This document shows, piece by piece, positions 54,041-61,981 of a stretch of 64,000 nucleotides of DNA (the stretch's first letter is position 1; each line of letters opens with the position of its first letter). A program made the position numbers and the translations under genes. The DNA is taken from NCBI RefSeq assembly GCF_016461715.1, contig NZ_JAEMUI010000003.1:297342-361341 (forward strand), given 5' to 3'. The notes beneath the pieces are model-generated. The model saw only the letters and a list, made by a program, of their open reading frames with translations, was not told where the DNA came from and did not search any database. This DNA is from Marinomonas spartinae. GTDB lineage: Bacteria; Pseudomonadota; Gammaproteobacteria; Pseudomonadales; Marinomonadaceae.

Positions 54041-54826
54041 TTAAGAGAATAGACTTCTTAGCAGCTTAATGCCTTCTTCTTGGCCACCTTGGTTGTAGGC
54101 GTCTAGAAGAGCGGAGCCTAAAATAGCAATGTCCGCTTTGCCAAGCAAAGCCTCGATGTGGCTACGTTCACGAAGACCAAATCCAACGCCCATTGGGGCG
54201 CTGGCGTGGGCTTTGATATGGACTAGATACTCATCCATTGCCGTTTGTTTGCTTTTAGCTTCATGGCTTGAATGTCCGGTTACGCCAGATCGCGCCACAC
54301 AGTAGAGGAAGCCGGATGCCTGGCTGGCTAACATTTCTAGGCGCGCTTTTGGTGTCACAGGTGTTACTAGCCAAATTGGGTCGACTTGGTTTTCTTTACA
54401 AGCGGCAATGTAGTCGGCGGATGCTTCGATCGGCAGATCGGGTAGGATCAAGCCCAGTATATTAATCTCAGCGGCACGCTTCGCCAGTTTTTGCAAACCA
54501 TAGCGATACATCGGGTTTAAATAGCTCATCAGTACGATACGACTGTCCGGAAAGTCCCGGCTGAGTTTGCCCATATCATCTAAGAAAGTGTCCACATCTA
54601 GGTCTTGCTCTAACGCCACATGGCAGGCTTCGACAATACTGGGGCCGTCTGCCACGGGATCAGAGAAAGGGAACTGTACTTCAATAAAATCAACGCCTTC
54701 TTCTAAGAGACGTGTCATCCAAGATAGGCTTTCTTGCACTGTTGGATAGCCATACACCACATGAGTCATGGATAAAATCGGCTTCTGCTGGCGTTTTTGG
54801 GCGATATAATTCGCTAACTGACTCAT
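54041..54826 (-). CDS. trpA: Tryptophan synthase alpha chain
   Basis: Splits indole-3-glycerol phosphate to indole and glyceraldehyde-3-phosphate. It has 261 aa. The catalytic Glu49 and Asp60 are at exactly the E. coli positions in FIEVQFPFSDPVADGPSI, and a phosphate-binding GVGFGLRERSHIEALL is present. However, EVQFPFSDP and CVARSGVTGHSS deviate from usual gammaproteobacterial TrpA (ELGVPFSDP, SRAGVTG), so this looks like a distinct lineage. It is 2 bp downstream of trpB. Confidence 0.93.
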   Translation of the reverse strand: MSQLANYIAQKRQQKPILSMTHVVYGYPTVQESLSWMTRLLEEGVDFIEVQFPFSDPVADGPSIVEACHVALEQDLDVDTFLDDMGKLSRDFPDSRIVLMSYLNPMYRYGLQKLAKRAAEINILGLILPDLPIEASADYIAACKENQVDPIWLVTPVTPKARLEMLASQASGFLYCVARSGVTGHSSHEAKSKQTAMDEYLVHIKAHASAPMGVGFGLRERSHIEALLGKADIAILGSALLDAYNQGGQEEGIKLLRSLFS

Positions 54827-54828
54827 GA

Positions 54829-56085
54829 TTAGGCCTCCTCGTCGTTATTCAAATGTTCTTTGTAATCGGCTAGATAATCTTCCAAAAACTCAGGGAAGGT
54901 TTGATCGTTCATGGCTTTTGCCACGTTAAAGATATCTTTATCGCCACGTCCCGATAGGTTGATCACAATGCGAGACTCTTTTGGTAAGTTTGCCGCATCT
55001 TTGAATGCGCCAGCCAACGCGTGCGAGGACTCCAGTGCAGGGATGATGCCTTCTTTTTTAAGTAGCAAAGAACAAGCATCGATCACTTCATCGTCCATGG
55101 CATAAGTCATTTGAATACGGCCAATTTGTGCTAGATGCGCAATGATGGGTGATACGCCCACATAATCTAAACCTGCGGCAATTGAATGAGTGTCTTGTAA
55201 CTGACCATTCTTGTCCTGTAGGAACATGGTGGCAAAGCCTTGCGCAATGCCTTTTTCACCTAATCCGTTAGAAAGGCGAATGGAGTGTTGCCCCAACGCT
55301 AGCCCTTTACCACCCGCTTCAACACCAATCATTTCAACATTCTCTTCTTCCAAGAAAGGAAGGAAAAGTCCACAAGCATTAGAGCCACCGCCGACACACG
55401 CGTAAAGACGATCTGGATATTGCCCAAACTGCGCTTTACTCTGTTCTTTTACTTCTTCGCCGATAACAGACTGGAAGAAGGCGACCATCTCAGGAAAAGG
55501 GGCGCAGCCACAGGTAGTACCAATCAAGTAGTGGCTGTCTTCATGGCTGGAAGACCAGTCGCGAAGAGCTTCGTCTAAAGCATCACGAAGGGTTTGCGAA
55601 CCTTCCGCGACGGGCACGACGGTGGCGCCAAGTTGCTTCATCCAAAACACGTTAGGATATTGGCGTTTCACGTCTTTCGCACCCATATAAATGGTGCATT
55701 CGAGGCCTAAGCGTGCAGCAATTAGTGCTGTTGCAACACCGTGTTGTCCAGCGCCAGTTTCGGCAATCACGCGCTTTTTGCCCATACGTTTAACCAGCAA
55801 GGCTTGGCCAATGACGTTGTTCATTTTGTGCGCGCCACTTTGGTTTAAGTCCTCACGCTTTAAGTAAATCTGGGCACCACCAAAATGCTCTGTTAAGTTT
55901 TTGCAAAAGGTTAATGGCGTAGGGCGACCAGAGTAGTTCTGCCAAGTCTCTTTTAGTTCAGCGATAAACTCAGGATCGGTTTTGATCTCTTCAAAAGCAT
56001 GAAGGATTTGTTGCTGACTGGCGTAGAGAATCTCAGGAATGTAACTTCCACCGAACTCACCATAGAAACCATTATTGCTTTGCAT
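54829..56085 (-). CDS. trpB: Tryptophan synthase beta chain (atypical lineage)
   Basis: PLP enzyme that joins indole and serine. The ATG at 56085 has GGAG 9 bases ahead and gives 418 aa; a TTG further out is less likely. The PLP lysine is Lys87 in LNQSGAHKMNNVIGQALL, followed by AETGAGQHGVATALIAARLG, the phosphate loop VGGGSNACGLF and NLSGRGDKDIF. Compared with E. coli (LLHGGAHKTNQ), the LNQSGAHKMNN form resembles chlamydial/Bacteroidetes-type TrpB as I remember it. There is a C-terminal extension (about 20 aa, acidic). No other trp gene is nearby. A TetR gene is divergent. Confidence 0.93.
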   Translation of the reverse strand: MQSNNGFYGEFGGSYIPEILYASQQQILHAFEEIKTDPEFIAELKETWQNYSGRPTPLTFCKNLTEHFGGAQIYLKREDLNQSGAHKMNNVIGQALLVKRMGKKRVIAETGAGQHGVATALIAARLGLECTIYMGAKDVKRQYPNVFWMKQLGATVVPVAEGSQTLRDALDEALRDWSSSHEDSHYLIGTTCGCAPFPEMVAFFQSVIGEEVKEQSKAQFGQYPDRLYACVGGGSNACGLFLPFLEEENVEMIGVEAGGKGLALGQHSIRLSNGLGEKGIAQGFATMFLQDKNGQLQDTHSIAAGLDYVGVSPIIAHLAQIGRIQMTYAMDDEVIDACSLLLKKEGIIPALESSHALAGAFKDAANLPKESRIVINLSGRGDKDIFNVAKAMNDQTFPEFLEDYLADYKEHLNNDEEA

Positions 56086-56109
56086 TGTGGCGTGCTCCAA
56101 ATTAATTAT

Positions 56110-56130
56110 TTAACTATACCGTTTAGTTAA
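56110..56130. promoter_or_regulatory. TetR-type operator candidate between trpB and tetR
   Basis: A perfect 7-bp dyad TTAACTA / TAGTTAA with a 7-base centre (TACCGTT), 21 bp in all, lies 25 bases upstream of the trpB start and 132 bases from the TetR start. Length and position suit a TetR-family binding site. Confidence 0.6.
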
Positions 56131-56261
56131 TTTAATGATTACATAGACTGACGTCAAGCGCCTTTTTTAGCGATTATTTGCTGGAAAGGATTGCAATTTT
56201 TTGAAAGCATCGTTTAATCAATGCTTTAGACTAATGTGCTGAGTAATTTAGGAGAAATTAA

Positions 56262-56813
56262 ATGGCTCGAGGTAGACCAACAAAAAAGAGCGTTATTGTG
56301 GAGGCTGCTTGTCAATTATTCACTCAGCAAGGCTATCAAGGCACGAGTATTGATCAAGTGGTGACAGAAGCGAATGTTTCTAAGCCAACGGTATACAGTA
56401 ATTTTCCAACCAAATTAATATTGTGGGAGACGGTGTTAGAAACGTTAACAGAACAGACTAAAGCTGAAATGATGTCTGTGCTCTCTACAATAGAGGAAAC
56501 CAGTCAAGATATGATTACAGGCTGGATCGCCCTTTGGCGCCAATGGATCGCGTTGCCAGAGCGTTTGGCTGCTTATCGCATTCTGCTAGGAGAGCAACAT
56601 AAAATGGAGGCCTCAACGGTGTCCTTGTTTGCTAATTTAGAGTTAGTGTTAGAAATGGTTTTATTGGATTGGCTGGCCAGTTTTTCGGTCTCTAATGAAC
56701 GCTTGTTTGCGCTGAAAGCCATCACAAAAGAGGCACTATTAATGCCCTCTTTGATGAATCAAAAATTGGTGACAGATGATGCGCTAAAAGCGCATTTGAG
56801 CTGGATTCTATAA
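56262..56813 (+). CDS. TetR family transcriptional regulator
   Basis: 183 aa with AGGAG upstream. The N-terminal helix-turn-helix (about 8-55: RPTKKSVIVEAACQLFTQQG, GTSIDQVVTEANVSKPTVYS) is typical. The ligand-binding half is unassignable. It is divergent from trpBA with a dyad in between, and convergent with a Bcr/CflA exporter gene (82 bp). It could regulate either; the operator position favours trpBA and itself. Confidence 0.9.
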   Translation: MARGRPTKKSVIVEAACQLFTQQGYQGTSIDQVVTEANVSKPTVYSNFPTKLILWETVLETLTEQTKAEMMSVLSTIEETSQDMITGWIALWRQWIALPERLAAYRILLGEQHKMEASTVSLFANLELVLEMVLLDWLASFSVSNERLFALKAITKEALLMPSLMNQKLVTDDALKAHLSWIL

Positions 56814-56852
56814 AAAAACGTGGCCAATTAGGGAGGATTCGGTCACGTTTTT
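56814..56852. terminator. Terminator between tetR and the MFS gene
   Basis: Arms AAAAACGTGGCC and GGTCACGTTTTT (one mismatch) with a 15-base loop begin at the TetR stop. The A and T runs allow use in both directions. Confidence 0.8.
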
Positions 56853-56895
56853 ACTTTGTTTTTCGCTTTCTTGATGATCTTTCTAGTGAAGCCTA

Positions 56896-58128
56896 CTAGG
56901 TCGGGGCGACCTCTATCGATGCATCTTGTCCTTTTTCAGCCCACAATATAATGCCTAGTGCTAGCGTTCCCACGATAATAAAGCCAACCGTAATCGGAAT
57001 TAAGGTATTGTTATAAAGTTGACCGATCAGTGTGCCTATCAACATCGACATAATTGATGACAAAGAGCCAATCACGGCTGATGCAATCCCTGCCACATGT
57101 CCCATAGGCTCCATTGCCAGAGCGTTGATGTTGCCGAACAGTAATCCAAAGCAAAAGAAAAAGACAACAGCATAGGCCATAAACATCCACAGTGTAATGT
57201 CGACAAAAGCATGTAGCGCTAGAAAGACTATAGAGGCAAGAACAACCGTCACAATGGCTCGGAAGGCGATAGTCTTAGTGCCGTGTTTCTCAACAATACG
57301 TGAATTAATCAAAGATGAGAAACCGAGTACCAAAGCTAAGACGCCAAAGTAAACACTAAAGAGTGTGCCTGTGTGGAACTGTACTTGGAAAATTTGCTGT
57401 GAGGAGTTTAGGTAGCCAATAAAACCACCAAAGAATAATCCCATGCAAATGGTATAGCTTGCTGTGGCTCGATGAGTCAGTACTTCCTTAAAGCCATCGT
57501 AAAAACTGCGGGCTGTTAATGTGATGCGTTTCTCTCTGGGCAAGGTTTCTTTTAAGCGCAAGCTAACCCAAACCAGTAATATTAAGGCGTAACAAAGATA
57601 CATCTCAAAAATGCCGCGCCAGTGGCTGAATAGCATCACCGCTTGCCCTAAAGTAGGCGCTATCGCCGGCACGAGTACAAAAATCATCATAACCAAAGAC
57701 ATGGTGCGCGCCATTTGCGCCCCTTTAAACATATCCCTAACTAAGGACATGGCGGCAATTTGTGGCCCAGCGACCCCTAAACCTTGTAAAAGGCGCCCCA
57801 ACATCAGCCCTTCAAGGGAGGAGGAAAAGTAGCAAACCAGTGTGCCTGTCAAATAGATAGCAAACCCAGCAAAGAGAATAGGCTTACGGCCTAAGGCATC
57901 GGAAAAAGGGCCTGCGACGAGTAAGCCAATGGCCTCGCCCAAAAATAACATACTGATTAGGTATTGAGGTTGGTTAGGATCCGTAATCGCTAGATCTTTG
58001 CCTATCATACCGAGTGCAGGCAGAAGGGCATCAATGGAGATGGCTACGATGGACATCAATGCCGCAACCAAAACAGTGAACTCTTTTGCAGACATACCGG
58101 ATTTTGTTGTGTCTTGGGTGTGTTTCAT
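56896..58128 (-). CDS. Bcr/CflA-type MFS drug exporter
   Basis: 410 aa, 12 predicted transmembrane helices. The MFS motif A reads GPFSDALGRKPILFAGF, and SIDALLPALGMIGKDL near the N-terminus plus RLLQGLGVAGPQIAAMSLVRD are typical of the Bcr/CflA group (bicyclomycin, chloramphenicol and sulfonamide-type exporters). The substrate cannot be told from sequence. Own promoter likely in 58129-58300. Confidence 0.88.
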   Translation of the reverse strand: MKHTQDTTKSGMSAKEFTVLVAALMSIVAISIDALLPALGMIGKDLAITDPNQPQYLISMLFLGEAIGLLVAGPFSDALGRKPILFAGFAIYLTGTLVCYFSSSLEGLMLGRLLQGLGVAGPQIAAMSLVRDMFKGAQMARTMSLVMMIFVLVPAIAPTLGQAVMLFSHWRGIFEMYLCYALILLVWVSLRLKETLPREKRITLTARSFYDGFKEVLTHRATASYTICMGLFFGGFIGYLNSSQQIFQVQFHTGTLFSVYFGVLALVLGFSSLINSRIVEKHGTKTIAFRAIVTVVLASIVFLALHAFVDITLWMFMAYAVVFFFCFGLLFGNINALAMEPMGHVAGIASAVIGSLSSIMSMLIGTLIGQLYNNTLIPITVGFIIVGTLALGIILWAEKGQDASIEVAPT

Positions 58129-58479
58129 ACGTCTTGAACGTCTCTTTAGATAAAATAAATCTTTATACTATTCGTGGTTAAATTATTGCGTCTACCATGA
58201 AAATTTATGCGAAAAAATGGCTATAAATCCCGAGTATTATAGTCGGATACCATGACAATTTATCGATTATTTTCACATCAATAAAGGAAGTTGGGGTGGG
58301 AGATTAAACATCCATCAAAATAACAGATGAACCTTTTATTGTTCTGCATTTTGTTTTGTGTACTAAAGTGTAATTTACTGGCTTAGATTTAACAGTAAAC
58401 TTGTCAGTGTTGTCATTTACTTGGTGTGTAGATAATTCACTGCGCACACCTTTTTATTTATTCAAGTTAGGGATTGATT
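58129..58479. other. Divergent intergenic region, MFS gene / collar-protein gene
   Basis: 351 bp without coding character, AT-rich. A possible plus-strand promoter is TTGTCA (58410-58415) with GATAAT (58431-58436) at a short 15-base spacing. GTTAGGGA (about 58466-58473) is the ribosome site for the collar-domain gene. No strong dyad was seen. Confidence 0.35.
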
Positions 58480-59265
58480 ATGAAAAATAGAATACATTTA
58501 TGGTCGTTTTCTTCTAGTTCTGTCGCTCTATTACTCAGCGCTCTTTTTGTGTCATGGCCGCAAAAAGCTCAAGCTTGTGGAGAGGGTGCGTATATGGGAC
58601 AGGTGTGTCTAACCGCTGCGAATTTTTGTCCTATAAATACAATGGAGGCCTCAGGTGGGGTGTTGAGTATAAATGAATTTAATGCCTTATTCTCTGTGCT
58701 GGGTTGTACGTATGGTGGGAATTGTCAGACGACTTTCGCCCTACCAGATTTACGTGGCAGAGCACCAGTACATTATGGTAAGGGAGCTACATTGCCTTAT
58801 TATAGAGAAGTAGGGCAACAATATGGTAGTGAGCAGATTGTGCAGACGGCAAGTCAATTAGCAGCTCACAAGCATGCTGCTGAATTTGTTCCTTATGGAG
58901 GAGCGACTGGTGTTGCGTCGGGGACTGTCACTTTACCTGTAACGGCATCGGCAACGATTGCGTCTTCCGTTGCGGTTAATCCATCAAAAACACCAACGAA
59001 TCATGCCGTGCTTGGTCCTGCAACATCACCTTTAGTGACTGTATATAGTGCTCCTGGAACAGTAAGGGATGTGACCATTGGGCCGGAGGGAGCTGTCAAA
59101 GGGACAGCGACAGGTAAAGTGACCCTTCCTGTGACAGGGGAAAAGAGTGGTGGGGCTGTTATCGTTGATAACACTGGGAATAGTAAGCCTATGGATATCG
59201 TAGGACCTAGGCTAGCGATGCGTTACTGTATTGTTGTTAAAGGAATTTATCCACCAAGAGGGTGA
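58480..59265 (+). CDS. Secreted phage-tail-collar-domain protein
   Basis: 261 aa from the ATG at 58480. A signal peptide (1-32, ending KAQA) leads to a Cys-containing N-terminal tail-collar domain (about 33-105) with MGQVCLTAANFCP, INEFNALFSVLGCTYGG and the hallmark FALPDLRGRAPVHYGKG. An HxH motif (AAHKHAAEF) and two similar Gly/Thr/Val-rich stretches (GTVTLPVTASAT, GKVTLPVTGEKS) follow, and the end RLAMRYCIVVKG is also typical. Such microcystin-dependent-protein-like domains are known from phage tail fibres and also as bacterial exported proteins; here there is no phage context. It sits 293 bp upstream of a TolC-adaptor-adhesin locus. Confidence 0.82.
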   Translation: MKNRIHLWSFSSSSVALLLSALFVSWPQKAQACGEGAYMGQVCLTAANFCPINTMEASGGVLSINEFNALFSVLGCTYGGNCQTTFALPDLRGRAPVHYGKGATLPYYREVGQQYGSEQIVQTASQLAAHKHAAEFVPYGGATGVASGTVTLPVTASATIASSVAVNPSKTPTNHAVLGPATSPLVTVYSAPGTVRDVTIGPEGAVKGTATGKVTLPVTGEKSGGAVIVDNTGNSKPMDIVGPRLAMRYCIVVKGIYPPRG

Positions 59266-59558
59266 TGGGTGGTAGGTTGTCTTCGTATGGGCGGAGTTCT
59301 TTGACATTAAAGTGGCTCCGTTCAGTTTTTCCTTTTCTACTGATCCTAAACGTAAGTATTTGTCAGAATATCACAAAAAAATACGATTTTTTTGTTCTTT
59401 TTATGCGCAATTTGTTTTATTATTGTGCATATTTGGACTTTCAAGCATTTTCTTTGCACCAAAAGGACGTTGAAGTTACTTATGCTCGTTTTTTGTGTTC
59501 TTTCCACGCATAAATTTGTGTTTCCCATTTCTGGTTTTATTCTTTCCAAGGAGTTCTT
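59266..59558 (+). promoter_or_regulatory. Upstream region of the TolC-adaptor-adhesin locus
   Basis: 293 bp, AT-rich, with no credible small gene despite several open stretches rich in Phe and Cys codons. It ends in a strong ribosome site (CCAAGGAG) before the TolC gene. A promoter is expected but I cannot fix a -35/-10 pair. Confidence 0.35.
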
Positions 59559-61133
59559 ATGTCCTCTCGATTAATGTTGGGTCGTACCACATTGGCTGTG
59601 TTTGTATCTGTGGCCGTAGCAGGGTGCTCGGTGGTACCAAAGCAACTTACCAATCAGGAAGTGATGACCAATGCAGCGGAAAATGCGGAGATATTAGCGA
59701 AAGATGTGGCGCCTATTACAGGCCCGATTGACTTAAATGAAGCCTTTGCTCGCACGATTAAATATAACCGAGATGCTCAATTAAAAGCCTTTGAAGCCGT
59801 AGTATCCGAGGGGCAACTGTCCGTTGATAAATTTGATATGTTGCCTAAGCTGGCAGCGGCTGCAGGTTATAGCTATCGTAATAATTACGCCGCCTCAGCG
59901 TCGGTGTCATTTGTTGGCGATCAGCCAGCAGCGCTTGGCAGCAACCCCAGTTACTCAGTGTCATCAGACAAAAGTACGGTCAATGCGAGCATCGGCGCAA
60001 CATGGGATATTTTAGACTTTGGGTTGTCTTATTACCGTGCCAAACAGCAAGCGGATCGATTTTTGATTGCCAAAGAACGTGAGCGCAAAGTGGTGCATAA
60101 TATCATGGAGCAAGCTCGTAGTGCTTATTACCGGGCAGTATCCGCTGAGCGCCTATTATCGAAAATTAACCCTTTAATTGCCAAGGCTCGCATGGCTTTA
60201 TCGGATTCAAACCGACTGGAAAAATTGCGCGCTCAATCGCCGATGGAAGCATTAACTTATCAGCGATCTTTATTAGAAACCTTGCGCACGCTACAAGATA
60301 TTCGTAAAGACTTAATGCCAGCGAAAGCGGAATTAGCCACCTTAATGGGGCTCAACCCATCGACCGATTTTCAATTAGCGGATGTAAATAATCCGAATTT
60401 CACGACGCCTAAGCTCAATATTGATATGAATACTATGGAGCGCACCGCACTTGTGTTACGTCCAGAGCTGCGTGAAGCGCAATACCAAGAGCGTATTACT
60501 CAGCAGGAGGTGCATTCCGCTTTCCTTTCGTTGTTTCCTAGCTTGAACCTCAGTACGGCAGTTAATTATAACGATTCGGATTACTTGCGTAACAATAACT
60601 GGACGTCTGCAGGGGTAGGAGTGAACTGGAACCTAATGAACGTTTTCCGTTACGGAAAAATTGAGAAGCTAAATAAATTGAAAATAGCAGCGAGTAAGCA
60701 GCAAGCCTTAGCGACGTCCATGGCGGTGATCTCGCAAGTTCATATTGCCGATATCCAGTACAAAGAAGCGGGTGATAGCTACCAGCTAGCACAGCAGTAT
60801 TTTGATGTGGCGCAACGTATTAAAAAACAAGTGGAATCTAGCCGATCAGCACAGAGTATTGGCGATTTAACAGTCATTCGTGAAGATTTGAATACAGTAT
60901 TAGCGGAGTTACGCCGCGACGTCGCTTATGCAGACCTACAAAATGACTACGGCAAAATTTTAGTCTCCATGGGGTTAGATCCATTGCCAGCAGGATTTGG
61001 CAATATGAATATAGCTCAACTATCAAACGCTTTTAAAACGTTGCAAGCGAAATGGCAGCAAGGGGATATTCAAGTGGTGAGCAAAGAAGCCATGCAGTCA
61101 GCGCTTATGGCAAAGAATAAAGTGGAATCATAA
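59559..61133 (+). CDS. TolC-family outer membrane factor, predicted lipoprotein
   Basis: 524 aa. The N-terminus has a lipobox (VAVAGCS, Cys23), as in NodT/OprM-type channels. Two TolC repeats follow: DLNEAFARTIKYNRDAQLKA opens the first, with DKFDMLPKLAAAAGYSYRN and long helices; the second has RPELREAQYQERITQQEV, FLSLFPSLNLSTAVNYN and SAGVGVNWNLMNVF. These form the beta-barrel and periplasmic helical tunnel. It is 12 bp upstream of a periplasmic adaptor gene and 0.85 kb upstream of the giant adhesin gene, so it is probably the exit channel for that protein. Confidence 0.88.
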   Translation: MSSRLMLGRTTLAVFVSVAVAGCSVVPKQLTNQEVMTNAAENAEILAKDVAPITGPIDLNEAFARTIKYNRDAQLKAFEAVVSEGQLSVDKFDMLPKLAAAAGYSYRNNYAASASVSFVGDQPAALGSNPSYSVSSDKSTVNASIGATWDILDFGLSYYRAKQQADRFLIAKERERKVVHNIMEQARSAYYRAVSAERLLSKINPLIAKARMALSDSNRLEKLRAQSPMEALTYQRSLLETLRTLQDIRKDLMPAKAELATLMGLNPSTDFQLADVNNPNFTTPKLNIDMNTMERTALVLRPELREAQYQERITQQEVHSAFLSLFPSLNLSTAVNYNDSDYLRNNNWTSAGVGVNWNLMNVFRYGKIEKLNKLKIAASKQQALATSMAVISQVHIADIQYKEAGDSYQLAQQYFDVAQRIKKQVESSRSAQSIGDLTVIREDLNTVLAELRRDVAYADLQNDYGKILVSMGLDPLPAGFGNMNIAQLSNAFKTLQAKWQQGDIQVVSKEAMQSALMAKNKVES

Positions 61134-61145
61134 GGCTAGTGCAGG

Positions 61146-61868
61146 ATGAAGAAGTACCTGAGTTTGTTTTTATTGGTTATTTTTTTTATGCCGGGGGCTG
61201 TTTGTGCTGCTGTTCAGGAAAATGCCCGAGGCATTTTAGTGGCGGTTCATCAAGCGACCTTATCCAGTGAGCTGGCTGCAAAAGTGATCGCTGTGCCGAA
61301 GCAAATGGGCGAGACTTTTAAAAAAGGTGACACCTTAATTCAACTAGATTGTCGCTTGTTTAATGCTCAGCTGGAAAAAGTCGATGCAGAGGCAAAAGCG
61401 GCTCGGGCGAAATTAGATAATGTGCAACAACTGAACCGATTAAACTCCATTGGTACATTGGACGTCGCTATTGCTGAGGCCGACTTGCAAAAAGTCCAAG
61501 CCGAACGGCTTATGGCGCAACTCAATGTGGCGCGCTGTGACATTAAAGCGCCCTTTAGCGGCAGTGTAGAACAACTGGATATTCATCCTTTTGAGATAGT
61601 GCAACAGCGCCAAGCCTTGATGAAAATAGTGGGCCATGAGCGCCTAGAAGCCGACATTATTGTCCCCGCTCAATGGATGACTTGGTTAGCTATAAATAAG
61701 ACGATTGTTTTGCAAGTAGAAGAAACCAAACAGCGTTTACAAGCAGTGATCAGTCATATTGGGCCCAGTGTCGACCCGACCAGCCAGACCATCCAAATTC
61801 GTGCCACCATCAAAAAAGTACCGGCCAAGGTGCTACCAGGCATGAGTGTGGTGGCTGAGTTTCGGTGA
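61146..61868 (+). CDS. Short soluble periplasmic adaptor (HlyD/MFP family)
   Basis: 240 aa. The signal peptide (1-22, FFMPGAVCAA) is predicted to be cleaved, leaving no membrane anchor. Two half-lipoyl motifs flank a short helical hairpin: ATLSSELAAKVIAVPKQMGE with FKKGDTLIQLDCRLFNAQ, then RCDIKAPFSGSVEQLDIHP. A beta-barrel part follows (SVDPTSQTIQIRATIKK, VLPGMSVVAEF). There is no C-terminal membrane-proximal domain beyond that. It is far smaller than type I secretion HlyD proteins (about 400-480 aa). The partner inner-membrane pump is not in the window. Confidence 0.85.
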   Translation: MKKYLSLFLLVIFFMPGAVCAAVQENARGILVAVHQATLSSELAAKVIAVPKQMGETFKKGDTLIQLDCRLFNAQLEKVDAEAKAARAKLDNVQQLNRLNSIGTLDVAIAEADLQKVQAERLMAQLNVARCDIKAPFSGSVEQLDIHPFEIVQQRQALMKIVGHERLEADIIVPAQWMTWLAINKTIVLQVEETKQRLQAVISHIGPSVDPTSQTIQIRATIKKVPAKVLPGMSVVAEFR

Positions 61869-61981
61869 ATATTTTGGATTAAAAAGCACATTAAGCGTGC
61901 AGCTGAAATCAATAAATTGACTATATTTAAATAAAGCAGAGCGAACCTGCTTATTAAGAATTACCCATCGAGGTGACGAGT

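Noticed and set aside
58480..59265. Prophage remnant
   Set aside because: Only one phage-like domain is present, it carries a Sec signal, and no other phage gene or attachment site is visible.
59266..59558. Several small Phe/Cys-rich open frames before the TolC gene
   Set aside because: They arise from AT-rich DNA in three frames, none has a ribosome site with a sensible product, and they overlap each other.
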